A stretch of 64,000 bases of DNA from contig OZ241870.1 in NCBI GenBank assembly GCA_965202875.1, positions 5,642,001 through 5,706,000 on the forward strand, written 5' to 3'. This DNA comes from HK1 sp965202875. Its GTDB lineage: Bacteria; Pseudomonadota; Gammaproteobacteria; HK1. Made by a program: the position numbers and the translations under genes. Below the pieces are notes generated by a model. That model saw only the letters and a list, made by a program, of their open reading frames with translations, ran no database searches and was not told the origin of the DNA. Numbering within the stretch: the stretch's first letter is position 1; every line of letters begins with the position of its first letter. This document shows positions 56,246 through 64,000 of the stretch, piece after piece.

Positions 56246-58186
56246 TCAATTCCGGTCCGTCCGGCGCAGGATCGTCAGTACCGAGCTGCGCAAGGCCCGC
56301 ACCGCCTCCAGCCCCGGCTCCCGCGCCAGCGCCCGATCGAAGCTCCGGAGGGACTCCTCGTAGCGCCCCAGCCGGAACAGGGCGTCTCCCATGCCGGCGT
56401 GGGGCATGGCGTTCCCCGCGTCCGTCTCCATCGCGGCGCGATAGTACTCCAGCGCTTCCTCGAAACGTCCCTGCTTCCTGAGCGACTCCCCCAGGTTCTG
56501 GAGGGCGATGGTATGGCGCGGGTCGAGGGTCAGGGCGTGGCGCAGCCGTTCCTCCGCCTCCTCGAGCCGTCCCGTCCGCACGAGCGCGGCGCCGGCGTTG
56601 GCAAGGGCCTTGACGTCGGCCGGGTCCTGTTCCAGGGCAACGAGCATGGCGGCCAGCGCCTCCTCCGGACGCCGCGCCTCCAGCAACGCGGTGCCGAGAT
56701 TTCCCTGGGCGCCCCGCGCGGCGGGATTGTGCGAGACGACCCAGGTGAAGAAGGTCACCTCGTCGCGGTAGATCTCCGACTGCCGCCAGGTCAGTGCTCC
56801 CAGCAGGACCAGAACCGCCGCGGCGGCGCCCCCCGCCCCCTTGCGCCACCCCTCCGGCAAGCGGCCCGCACCGTGCGCCGCGGCGCCCACCAGGACCGCC
56901 ATCACCCCGATGCCGGCCAGGTACTGGAAGCGATCCGCGACGAAGGAGAACTGCATGTAGCCGTAATCCACGAAGCCGAGCACCGGCGACAGGGTCACCG
57001 CGAAGAACAGCGCTCCGGCGAGCGGTCCGCGGCCGACCCGGCGCCGGAGCAGCCAGAGCGCCGCCGCCGCCGCCGCGCTCGCCGCCACCCAACCCCACGC
57101 CAGCGGGTCGGCGGCGCTCACCTCCCAGTGCGGGTAGATGACGATGAGATCGGCCGGCCACAGCAGCTTGCCGGCGTAGAACCACAGGGCATGGGCCGCG
57201 ATCAGCAGCCGCTCGACGACGGAGTAGCCGAGGGAGAGGGGCTCTCTCGCCTGGTAGAGCGACAGGTCCGCGATCGTGACGGCCAGCCCCACCGCGAAGA
57301 AGGGCGCGATCCGGAGCAGGTCCGGGCCGGTCACGCGGCCCCGTTTCCACCACTGCACGATGACGAGCGCCGCGGGCAGGGTGACCGCGATGGATTTGCT
57401 GAGCATCGCGAGCACGAACAGCGCCAGCGCCCGGAACCAGTGCTTCCACGGCGAGCCGCGTCTCGCCGGGAGGCCGTGTCCGCGCCTTCCGGGAAGGCGC
57501 CATGTTTCCCGGAAGGCCCCGCCTTCTCCGAAGGAGCCTCCTTCCGTGAAGGCGGGGCCTCCATCGGAAGCCGCGCCGCCGCCCGGGTCCGGCAACGATT
57601 CCTCGGTGAACCGCACGAAGGCCAGGAACGCGGCGAGATAGAACAGTCCCGAGAGCAGGTCCTTGCGCTCGATGACCCAGGCGACGGACTCGACGTGCAG
57701 GGGATGGACGGCGAACACCGCGGCGAGGAGCCAGGCCCCGGGCACGGCCAGCCTTCCTGCGAGGCGCCAGAGGAGCAGTGTGTTGGCGAGGTGCAGCGCG
57801 ACGTTGACGGCGTGGTAGCCGGCCGGGGCGAACCCCCACAGCTTGTGCTCCAGCCAGAAGGTCGTATAGACCAGTGGCCAGTAGTGCCCTTCGTTCTCGA
57901 TGGCGCGGGGAGAGGACCAGATCCGCCACAGGCCGGACAGCTCCCGGACCGCCGCGGCCTCCGTGAACGCTTCGTCGTCCCAGACGAAGCCGGCGAGGAA
58001 GGCGGGGAAGTAGCTGCCGAACACCAGCAGGCCGAGGGCCAGGACGGCCAGGACGCGGGGCCGGGTGGGTCCGCGCCCTCCGGCAGGGGCCGGGGAGGCG
58101 GAGGGCGGCGGCCCGGCGTCCGGCCCTGACGCCGCCCGCCCGTACCGCGCCTTTCGTGTCTTCTTCCTCCTGCCCGCCTTTCCCAT
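56246..58186 (-). CDS. TMTC/DUF1736-like membrane protein with C-terminal TPRs
   Basis: The protein is 646 aa from ATG 58186. The N-terminal membrane part has VFGSYFPAFLAGFVWDDEAF, an acidic WDDE first loop. AGYHAVNVALHLANTLLLWR, AVFAVHPLHVESVAWVIERK and FFAVTLSPVLGFVDYGYMQF with VADRFQYLAGIGVMA follow, all typical of bacterial relatives of TMTC1-4 protein O-mannosyltransferases. Residues about 475-640 hold four or five TPRs: ALANAGAALVRTGRLEEAEE, IALQNLGESLRKQGRFEEAL and GDALFRLGRYEESLRSFDRA. A Gly/Phe/Glu-rich insert (SFGEGGAFRETWRLPGRRG) sits between spans. It is a strong candidate for the protein- or glycan-acceptor-directed transferase of the cluster. Confidence 0.9.
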   Translation of the reverse strand: MGKAGRRKKTRKARYGRAASGPDAGPPPSASPAPAGGRGPTRPRVLAVLALGLLVFGSYFPAFLAGFVWDDEAFTEAAAVRELSGLWRIWSSPRAIENEGHYWPLVYTTFWLEHKLWGFAPAGYHAVNVALHLANTLLLWRLAGRLAVPGAWLLAAVFAVHPLHVESVAWVIERKDLLSGLFYLAAFLAFVRFTEESLPDPGGGAASDGGPAFTEGGSFGEGGAFRETWRLPGRRGHGLPARRGSPWKHWFRALALFVLAMLSKSIAVTLPAALVIVQWWKRGRVTGPDLLRIAPFFAVGLAVTIADLSLYQAREPLSLGYSVVERLLIAAHALWFYAGKLLWPADLIVIYPHWEVSAADPLAWGWVAASAAAAAALWLLRRRVGRGPLAGALFFAVTLSPVLGFVDYGYMQFSFVADRFQYLAGIGVMAVLVGAAAHGAGRLPEGWRKGAGGAAAAVLVLLGALTWRQSEIYRDEVTFFTWVVSHNPAARGAQGNLGTALLEARRPEEALAAMLVALEQDPADVKALANAGAALVRTGRLEEAEERLRHALTLDPRHTIALQNLGESLRKQGRFEEALEYYRAAMETDAGNAMPHAGMGDALFRLGRYEESLRSFDRALAREPGLEAVRALRSSVLTILRRTDRN

Positions 58187-58613
58187 GCTATGGCACGCCT
58201 CGACCGCATCCGGCGGCAAAACCCTGCCTCGGCCTTCCCGGTACCCGGCGATTCCCGCCAAGCCCGAAAACGTCCGTTGAATCGCTACAGCCAGACGCTC
58301 GGACGGTGGAAAAGGCTGCGAAATGCCGGTTACATGATCGTGTCCGGCGTGTTGGCGGGAATCGCTGCCCGGTGCCTGAGTGGGTGGAACAATTCATTGA
58401 TCGCCGGTATGATGGCAGAGTAGTGCCCGCTTTGCAGAGCGCGGGCGGATTGTTGCCGTTGCTTCGGCGAGCCTCGCCGGGACACCGGGCAACGCGAGTT
58501 TCCGGAAGCGGGTCGGCCTTGGGGAGGACAACAAGGCTCCTGCCCGTTGCGAGCGGACGGGGAGCGACCGTCTTCGCGTGGGAGGAAGGAGGAGTCGGTT
58601 TCAGGGAGGGGCA
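58187..58613 (+). other. Gap upstream of the IalB-family gene
   Basis: The stretch of 427 bp is less G+C-rich than its surroundings around 58260-58430. A TATGAT at 58408-58413 could be a -10 for the IalB-family gene, but no good -35 is seen. A short open frame (58190-58423) exists without a convincing ribosome site, and I do not call it a gene. Confidence 0.4.
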
Positions 58614-59183
58614 ATGTCGATGCCATTCGGCAAATGGTTCGTCGTGGGTTTGATGGGGACCGCGCTCGTCATGGTGGACTGGAGCGGGTCACCTCGCGCG
58701 CAGATTTCCGAGCCCAGTGCTTTTTCGGAGACCTATGGCAACTGGACGGTACGTTGCTCGGTCGAGCCGGCGCAGGAAGATGAAGGTGGCCGGCGTTGCG
58801 CGATGGAGCAGCGCTTCATCTGGCAGGACCGCGAGTCAGGACAACAGCGGCCGTTGTTGACGGTGACCCTGACGCCGTTGCCCGCCGACGGGGGAATGGA
58901 GGCTGTTGTGCTGACGCCTTTCGGCCTGCTGTTCTCTCACGGCCTGCGCTTGCGTGCTGGTGAGCGACAAAGCGCGGAACTCCCATTCCACACTTGTCTC
59001 CCGGAAGGCTGCGTCGCGCGCGGGTCCCTCGACCGGGAGACGATCGACGGCTTCCGGGCCGGGGTGGTGCTGCATGTCGAGGCGGAGCCGGCGGCCGGCG
59101 GCGACCTGTTCCGCCTGGAAGGCTCCCTGACCGGATTCACCAGCGCCTACAGGCGGCTGCTGCAGGAAGTCAAGGACGGCTGA
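58614..59183 (+). CDS. Invasion-associated locus B (IalB)-family secreted protein
   Basis: The protein is 189 aa from ATG 58614, with AGGGAGGGG upstream. A signal peptide (WFVVGLMGTALVMVDWSGSP RAQ, as two segments) precedes the IalB domain. YGNWTVRCSVEPAQEDEGGR with a Cys, RRCAMEQRFIWQDRESGQ, and LPFHTCLPEGCVARGSLDRE supply four Cys that form the family's two disulfides. IalB proteins are periplasmic or outer-membrane-associated, first described in Bartonella invasion but widespread in non-pathogenic alphaproteobacteria. The role here is unknown. Confidence 0.88.
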   Translation: MSMPFGKWFVVGLMGTALVMVDWSGSPRAQISEPSAFSETYGNWTVRCSVEPAQEDEGGRRCAMEQRFIWQDRESGQQRPLLTVTLTPLPADGGMEAVVLTPFGLLFSHGLRLRAGERQSAELPFHTCLPEGCVARGSLDRETIDGFRAGVVLHVEAEPAAGGDLFRLEGSLTGFTSAYRRLLQEVKDG

Positions 59184-59495
59184 ACCCGCATCTCCGGCGC
59201 TCGTTCACCCAGGATACGTCCCGGACCGCCTCGGTTTCCACGTGCTCTCCGTCTCCCGTGCGTCCTGCCGTCGCGGAGATCGGCCACCGAAGGGCGGCGC
59301 GGCCCCTTGCGGACGGGAATTCCGCCGCACGGAACGGCGCCGCCGCGTCTCCGAAGGTTCGGAGTAGGGTGTTCAGCACCTGATGCACACCGGGCGGGGA
59401 GAGTCTCGCGCCACCTGCAGGGGAATGACCGGTGGTCACCGGGAGGTGCGCTCCCCGACGTCCCTGCCGGCGCTCCTTGACGCTGCCTTGCCAAG
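59184..59495 (+). other. Gap with no supported gene
   Basis: No convincing coding sequence, repeat or promoter was found in these 312 bp between the IalB-family gene and the DUF35-like remnant. The bases 59496 onward are covered by that remnant. Confidence 0.4.
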
Positions 59496-59951
59496 TCAGG
59501 GAGGCGCTTGGCCTCTCCAAGCACGCCCGGCCTCACCGGGCGCCCGTTCGGGAACGTAACGAGCGGCCTGGGCGGGGTGCGGCGGATGCTGCCCGGCGGC
59601 GACGAGCCGGACCCTCGCGCCCTCCGGCGGCTCGCCGCCGAAGCCGTCGACCCGGCCGAGTGCGAGATTGTCCACGCCGTCGAGCGCGATGAGCGCCAGC
59701 TCCTCACCGGCGGGACCGCCGCCGAAGGGGAGGGTCCCGCCACCGCTCGTGCCGGCCACGATCCGTCCGGTGCCGGCCCATGGAGGCCGAGCTCGCCGGC
59801 CACCACAGGGCCGGGGGAGCTGCAAGGAGAAGAGGTCGCTCTCGGTCGCGACGACGAGGGCGCCCACGTCGCGGGCCTCGATGCTTGCGTCGTCGAGCGC
59901 TCCGATTCCCGCCTCGCGCACCCGGTCGCGCCATGCGCTCGGTACGACCAA
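59496..59951 (-). pseudogene. Remnant or small gene with DUF35-OB-like C-terminus
   Basis: A 151-residue open frame from ATG 59951. Segments such as ELALIALDGVDNLALGRVDG and EPPEGARVRLVAAGQHPPHP resemble the OB-fold half of DUF35 (OB-fold/zinc ribbon, thiolase-associated) proteins. The zinc-ribbon cysteines are absent and the N-terminal 60 residues (VREAGIGALDDASIEARDVG, ALVVATESDLFSLQLPRP) match nothing I recognise. No Shine-Dalgarno is evident. It may be a fusion remnant of a thiolase/DUF35 gene pair; the call is tentative. Confidence 0.4.
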
Positions 59952-59996
59952 GCCTCACGGGATGCGGGTCGACGCGGCCCCCTTGCGTGCTCAGGC

Positions 59997-60746
59997 TCAA
60001 CGCGCGATGAATCCCCCGTCCACGACCAGCTCGCTACCGGTGACATAGGATGCCTCGTCGGAGGCGAGGAAGAGCACCGTGTTCGCCACTTCCTCGGGTG
60101 TGCCCACCCTCCCGAGCGGGATCTCCCGCAACCGCTGCTCGCGGACGTCGCCCTCGGGCAGTGCCTCCCGTCCCATGTCGGTGTCGATCGGCGCGGGGTG
60201 GACCGAGTTGCAGCGGATGTTGTCCTTCGCATGCTGGACGGCGGCGCATTTCGTCAGGATCCGCACTGCGCCTTTCGAGGCGTTGTAGTCCGATGAGTAG
60301 GCGCTGCCCATGATCCCCGCGATCGAAGAGAGGTTGACGATCGATCCTCCGCCCGCCGCGCGCATCGCCGGAACCGCCGCCTTCACCCCGAGGAAGACAC
60401 CCTTCGCGTTGACTTCCATCATCCGATCCCACTCGTTCGCGCTCGTTTCGCCGATGAGGCGCCGGGCGTAGATCCCGGCGTTGTTGACGAGCACCGTGAG
60501 CTTTCCGAACGCCTCGATCGTCCGCTCGACGGCCGTCGCCCACTGGGGCTCGGAGACGACGTCGAGCGGCATGAAGCACGTCCGACAGCCGTCCGCGTTG
60601 AGCGCCTCGCTGAGCGCGGCGCCCCGTTCGGTGCGTACGTCGGTGATCGCCACCGCCGCGCCTTCGGCCGCGAAGCGACGCGCGATCGCGGCTCCGATGC
60701 CGGCGGCGGCGCCGGTGACGAGGGCGACCTTGCCTTCGAGTCTCAT
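59997..60746 (-). CDS. Short-chain dehydrogenase/reductase (SDR)
   Basis: The protein is 249 aa from ATG 60746. Classical SDR features: cofactor motif KVALVTGAAAGIGAAIARRF, acidic Asp after strand two (ITDVRTERG, favouring NAD+), NNAG in LVNNAGIYARRL, Ser in SIVNLSSIAG, and YxxxK in SDYNASKGAVRIL. The C-terminal GTPEEVANTVLFLASDEASY and TGSELVVDGGF are typical of FabG-like or 3-alpha-hydroxysteroid/cyclopentanol-type enzymes. Substrate cannot be assigned. It is 44 bp downstream of accB, on the same strand, so the two may share a transcript. Confidence 0.93.
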   Translation of the reverse strand: MRLEGKVALVTGAAAGIGAAIARRFAAEGAAVAITDVRTERGAALSEALNADGCRTCFMPLDVVSEPQWATAVERTIEAFGKLTVLVNNAGIYARRLIGETSANEWDRMMEVNAKGVFLGVKAAVPAMRAAGGGSIVNLSSIAGIMGSAYSSDYNASKGAVRILTKCAAVQHAKDNIRCNSVHPAPIDTDMGREALPEGDVREQRLREIPLGRVGTPEEVANTVLFLASDEASYVTGSELVVDGGFIAR

Positions 60747-60790
60747 GGCCCAGATTCTCCCGGCGCGGCCGCGGTGCGAGGCGGGGCGCG

Positions 60791-61348
60791 TCAAGTCGGG
60801 TCGATGATGAACAGGATCTGGTCGTATTCGACCAGCTCGGCGTCGTCGGCGCAGATCCGGGCGATGCGTCCCCGCGTCTTCGCGTAGATCGTCGTGTAGA
60901 GCTTCATGACTTCGACGAGGCACAGCGGGGTATCGGCCTCCACCTCGCCGCCTGCCTCGACGTAGGGAGGATCGTCCGGTGCCGGGCGCCGATAGAAGGT
61001 GCCCACCATCGGGGAGCGGATCGCGATCTGCCCCTGACCCACGACCGGTCCGGGCGCAGGTACCGGTGCGCCGCCATCTCGCGCCGTCGGTCCATCCGTC
61101 CGCCCGGTCGTGCTTTTCTCTCCCGCCCTCGGCTTGATCGAGGGCGACGCCGCCGCGACCGTCGCAGATGGCGCGGGCGTCGACGCCATGGGAACGGATG
61201 GCGTGGACGCAACCGGCGGCGGCGAGGTCGTCGCGCCCTTGCGCCGCACCTCGACCTTGAGGTCCCCGACCTCGATGACGAGCTCGTCGAGCGTACTCCG
61301 ATCGACGATCCGGATGATCTCGGCGATGTCCGAATGCGTGAGCAACAA
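60791..61348 (-). CDS. accB: Acetyl-CoA carboxylase biotin carboxyl carrier protein (AccB-like)
   Basis: The protein is 185 aa from TTG 61348; a second TTG follows at once. No ATG is available. The N-terminal helix SDIAEIIRIVDRSTLDELVI with EVGDLKVEVRR matches BCCP. A Pro/Ala/Ser linker leads to the biotinyl domain IRSPMVGTFYRRPAPDDPPY, VEADTPLCLVEVMKLYTTI (biotin on Lys149) and DAELVEYDQILFIIDP. It carries CO2 for malonyl-CoA formation, or for another acyl-CoA carboxylase. The usual accC partner is not next to it; an SDR gene follows instead, suggesting a dedicated carrier rather than the housekeeping one. The promoter lies at 61387-61415. Confidence 0.93.
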   Translation of the reverse strand: MLLTHSDIAEIIRIVDRSTLDELVIEVGDLKVEVRRKGATTSPPPVASTPSVPMASTPAPSATVAAASPSIKPRAGEKSTTGRTDGPTARDGGAPVPAPGPVVGQGQIAIRSPMVGTFYRRPAPDDPPYVEAGGEVEADTPLCLVEVMKLYTTIYAKTRGRIARICADDAELVEYDQILFIIDPT

Positions 61349-61679
61349 AGGGCGTCCAGGGCTGGAGCCGTCAGAGGCAGGGAGACACTATAGGAAACCG
61401 ATCGTCGTGAGGCAATCGCCAGCCTCTCCGGAACCCGGATCGTTCCGTTCGCCGCAGGCACCGTCCAGCCTCGCCGCGAACGTTTCCCACCGATGGAGCA
61501 GGCCGGCGAACGACTTCCCATCGCGGCGCGTCCCGGCGGGATCCGCCCGCGGCGTTCAGGTAGGATCGCCGCGTTTTCCAAATCGTCCAGGCTCGCGGCC
61601 GGGCGCCGCATCCCGTCGGGGAAGATCGGGGCGTTCGGACACGACACCCGCAGCCGACGAGTCGAGAGAGAGCTCCCGC
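61349..61679. other. Divergent gap between accB and the PLP decarboxylase gene
   Basis: The 331-bp gap holds the accB promoter (61387-61415, minus strand) and a Shine-Dalgarno-like GAGAGAGAG just before the decarboxylase ATG at 61680. No supported gene was found in it. Confidence 0.5.
61387..61415 (-). promoter_or_regulatory. Putative accB promoter: TTGCCT-N17-TATAGT
   Basis: On the minus strand, TTGCCT (61415-61410) and TATAGT (61392-61387) are separated by exactly 17 bp, matching four and five positions of the sigma-70 consensus. The -10 ends 39 bp upstream of the accB TTG start. This is one of the best promoter matches in the window. Confidence 0.55.
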
Positions 61680-63122
61680 ATGAACGACGTCCCGCACCTG
61701 ACCCCCGGCGAGTTCCGGCGATGCGGCTACGCGCTCGTCGATCGCATCGCCCGGTACATGGAGGAGATCGAGCGCTATCCGGTGCTCTCGCAGGTGAGGC
61801 CGGGGTCCGTTCGCGGGAAGCTGCCCGGCGCCGCGCCCGAGCGGGGCGAGCCCTTCGCCGACGTGCTGCGCGACGTCGACGAGATCATCATCCCCGGGCT
61901 CACCCACTGGCAGTCGCCGAGCTTCTTCGCCTACTTCCCCTCGAACGCCTCGGGCCCGTCGATCCTCGGCGACCTGCTCTCCTCCGGGCTCGGGGTCCAG
62001 GGCATGCTGTGGGCCACGAGCCCCGCGTGCACCGAGCTGGAGACCCACGTGCTCGACTGGCTCGTCGATCTGCTCGGGCTGCCCGAACGCTTCCTGTCGA
62101 CCACCACGGGCGGCGGCGTCATCCAGGACACCGCTTCGAGCAGCGCCCTCGCCGCCCTGGTCGCCGCGCGCGAACGCGCGACCGCCGGTGCGGCCAACCG
62201 GCAGGGCGCCGGCACGCGCCGGCTGGCCGTGTATACGTCCCGGCACGCGCACTCCTCGATTGAGAAGGGCGTGAAGATCGCCGGCCTGGGAAGCGACAAC
62301 CTGCGGCTCGTCGACGTCGACGAACGTCACGCGATGCGGGCCGGCGCGCTGGCGTCGGCCATCGCCGCGGACCGCGCGGCCGGCGCGACGCCCGTGATGG
62401 TGAGCGCGACGGTGGGCACGACGTCGTCGGGCGCCGTCGACCCGCTGCGTGCCATCGGGGCGTTGTGCCGCCGCGAGGGCGTCTGGCTGCACGTCGACGC
62501 CGCGCACGCGGGCAGCGCCACCCTCTGCCCGGAGCATCGCGGGCTCATCGACGGAGTCGAGTATGCGGACAGCTATACCTTCAACCCCCATAAATGGCTG
62601 CTCACCAACTTCGACTGCAACTGCTTCTGGGTCGCGGACCGCGCCGCGCTGATCGACGCGCTGAGCGTGCTTCCGGAGTACCTGCGCAACCGCGCGACGG
62701 AATCCGGCGAGGTCATCGACTACCGCGACTGGCACGTACCCCTCGGGCGCCGGTTCCGCGCGCTGAAGCTCTGGTTCGTCATCCGCCACTACGGCGCGGA
62801 GGGCCTGCGGGCGCACGTGCGTCGGAGCGTGGAGCTGGCCGGGTGGTTCGCGCAGCAGGTGGAGGCAAGCGGGGAGTTCGAGCTGGCCGCGCCCGTCTCG
62901 GTCGGGCTCGTCTGCTTCCGCCACCGCGCCGGCGATGCGTTCAACCAGGCCCTGATGGACCGGCTCAACGCCTCCGGCGCGCTCTACCTCACCCACGCCC
63001 GGCTCGACGGCCGGCTCGTGCTCCGCCTGGCGGTCGGCGGACCCGCGACCCGACGCGAGCACGTCGAGGCGGCGTGGGAGCGCATCGTCGAGACGGCGCG
63101 TGCGCTCCCGTCCGGGACATAG
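61680..63122 (+). CDS. Group II pyridoxal-phosphate decarboxylase (aromatic-L-amino-acid type)
   Basis: The protein is 480 aa from ATG 61680. It begins LTPGEFRRCGYALVDRIARY, as in DOPA/tryptophan decarboxylases. GLTHWQSPSFFAYFPSNASG, STTTGGGVIQDTASSSALAA, HAHSSIEKGVKIAGLG, SATVGTTSSGAVDPL, and WLHVDAAHAGSATLCPEHRG (Asp and Ala of the PLP pocket) are present. The PLP-binding Lys is Lys305 in FNPHKWLLTNFDCNCFWV. Full-length for the family. It likely decarboxylates an aromatic amino acid (Trp, Tyr, Phe or DOPA) to the amine; exact substrate is undetermined. It is divergent from accB. Confidence 0.94.
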   Translation: MNDVPHLTPGEFRRCGYALVDRIARYMEEIERYPVLSQVRPGSVRGKLPGAAPERGEPFADVLRDVDEIIIPGLTHWQSPSFFAYFPSNASGPSILGDLLSSGLGVQGMLWATSPACTELETHVLDWLVDLLGLPERFLSTTTGGGVIQDTASSSALAALVAARERATAGAANRQGAGTRRLAVYTSRHAHSSIEKGVKIAGLGSDNLRLVDVDERHAMRAGALASAIAADRAAGATPVMVSATVGTTSSGAVDPLRAIGALCRREGVWLHVDAAHAGSATLCPEHRGLIDGVEYADSYTFNPHKWLLTNFDCNCFWVADRAALIDALSVLPEYLRNRATESGEVIDYRDWHVPLGRRFRALKLWFVIRHYGAEGLRAHVRRSVELAGWFAQQVEASGEFELAAPVSVGLVCFRHRAGDAFNQALMDRLNASGALYLTHARLDGRLVLRLAVGGPATRREHVEAAWERIVETARALPSGT

Positions 63123-63217
63123 CAAGGACATGGGCAAGGACGACGTGGGCCTGGACCCGCCTCCTCGGCCTCGGCTCGGCGCATGCCTCACCCGGCCGGC
63201 CGATCGTTCCCCCACGT

Positions 63218-64000
63218 TCAATCCGATACGGAATCGTGTTTCGGCTCCCGCACGAAGGTGAGGAGCACCATCCCGACCACGAGCACCACCACCACGGACA
63301 GGATCCCGAGCCGCGAGCTGCCGGTGAGGAGGCCGGTGACCGCGACCAGCGAAGGACCCACGATCGCCGCGAAGCGTCCGAGCATGTTGAAGAACCCGAA
63401 GAACTCCCCGCTCTGGGCGGCCGGGACGAAGCGCGCGTAGAGCGAGCGCGAGATGGCCTGCACCCCGCCCTGGACCAGGCCCACCACCACCGCGAGGACG
63501 TAGAACTCCACCACCGAATCCATGAAATAAGCGTAGACGGTGACCGCCACGTACATCGCCACCCCGAAGTAGAGGGCGGGCTTCGGGCCGACCCGCCGGG
63601 CCGCCAGCCCGAACGCGAGGGCGGCGGGGAAGCCCACGAACTGGGTGATGAGGAGGGCGACGATGAGGCTCTCGGAGGGAAAGCCCAGCGACAGTCCGTA
63701 GTCCACCGCCATGCGGATGATGGTGTGGACCCCGTCGATGTAGAAGAAGTAGGCGACGAGGAAGAGGCCCGCCATCCGGTGGGCGCGGTACTCGCGAAAC
63801 GTCCTTGCCAGAGCGCGGAATCCCGCGGCCACCGCGGAGCCCGCGTCCCCGGTCCGGGGCGGCTCCGGCACGTGGCGGAACAGGGGGATGGAGAAGACCA
63901 GCCACCACGCCGCCACCATCACGAAGGAGAGGCGCACCGCCTCCGCCGGCCCGGCCAGCCCGAACGTGCCGGGCGACAAGGTCATCGCCACGTTGAGGGC
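63218..64000 (-). CDS. UMF1/Atg22-type MFS transporter, C-terminal part (cut by window end)
   Basis: The open frame runs from beyond 64000 to a stop at 63218, about 260 residues visible. ALNVAMTLSPGTFG, MVAAWWLVFSIPLFRHVPEP, GLFLVAYFFYIDGVHTIIRM (with the acidic D in the first helix of the C-terminal bundle), QGGVQAISRSLYARFVPAAQ and GEFFGFFNMLGRFAAIVGPS identify the UMF1 (unknown major facilitator)/vacuole-effluxer Atg22-like family. About seven spans are visible. The family probably exports amino acids or other small solutes. The missing N-terminal half lies outside the window. Confidence 0.9.
   Translation of the reverse strand, partial: ALNVAMTLSPGTFGLAGPAEAVRLSFVMVAAWWLVFSIPLFRHVPEPPRTGDAGSAVAAGFRALARTFREYRAHRMAGLFLVAYFFYIDGVHTIIRMAVDYGLSLGFPSESLIVALLITQFVGFPAALAFGLAARRVGPKPALYFGVAMYVAVTVYAYFMDSVVEFYVLAVVVGLVQGGVQAISRSLYARFVPAAQSGEFFGFFNMLGRFAAIVGPSLVAVTGLLTGSSRLGILSVVVVLVVGMVLLTFVREPKHDSVSD

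Noticed and set aside
58190..58423. A 77-codon open frame before the IalB-family gene
   Set aside because: No ribosome site, no family match, and its first half overlaps the start region of the TMTC-like gene on the other strand.

Overview
This is a 64 kb, very G+C-rich window from a Gram-negative bacterium, almost certainly a proteobacterium. The evidence is a Slam outer-membrane translocon paired with a surface lipoprotein, a pcm-tolC pair, an IalB-family protein, twin-CXXCH peroxidases, and remnants of the box benzoyl-CoA pathway. Its class cannot be fixed from the sequence. No rRNA, tRNA, CRISPR array, integrase or transposase was recognised.

Layout, left to right. 1-2.5 kb: the tail of an unknown gene, a SCO-family copper/redox protein and a MauG-like di-haem peroxidase. 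2.5-7.7 kb: a surface-lipoprotein export locus. It holds a TbpB-like lipoprotein with two tandem helical repeats, a decayed second lipoprotein tail, and a Slam (DUF560) outer-membrane protein. The lipoprotein leader carries a 17-C homopolymer, a possible phase-variation switch. 7.9-9 kb: a scar in which part of boxC is joined out of frame to part of a benzoate-CoA ligase gene. 9-15 kb: a small membrane protein, a ferredoxin-fused aldo/keto reductase, a stand-alone nitrile-hydratase-beta-like protein, the carboxyltransferase subunit of an acyl-CoA carboxylase, a LON-domain remnant, an SDR epimerase and several repeats. 15-29 kb: housekeeping and metabolic genes. These are a TVP38-flavoprotein disulfide reductase fusion, ilvI-ilvH behind a terminator-like hairpin, gpmA, csaA, tolC/pcm, a dynamin-like GTPase, a DUF1989 protein with an HTH-like tail, DUF1330 and a Cu+-ATPase. 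29.8-35.2 kb: a one-carbon island with folD, a B12-binding protein, a methyl-THF:corrinoid methyltransferase and a corrinoid-reactivating ferredoxin-ASKHA protein. It resembles a split methionine synthase or a corrinoid demethylase core.

35.4-58.2 kb: an AAA-ATPase/nuclease-like protein, then about 21 kb of glycosylation genes. They include a UDP-galactopyranose-mutase-like flavoprotein, a DUF2723-TPR protein, a DPM1-like GT2, one intact and three broken copies of a GT-C-like membrane protein (family A), two paralogues of another (family B), four tandem GT22 (ALG/PIG-B type) paralogues and a TMTC-like TPR protein. The likely logic is that the GT2 makes a polyprenyl-phosphate sugar and the membrane GT-Cs use it to build or attach a surface glycan. 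The locus has grown by repeated duplication: the A/B divergent module is present twice, and GT22 genes with their flanking inverted-repeat elements are repeated.

58.6-64 kb: an IalB-family secreted protein, a DUF35-like remnant, an SDR, a biotin carrier protein with a recognisable promoter, a group II PLP decarboxylase, and the C-terminal part of a UMF1/Atg22-type MFS transporter that runs off the window.
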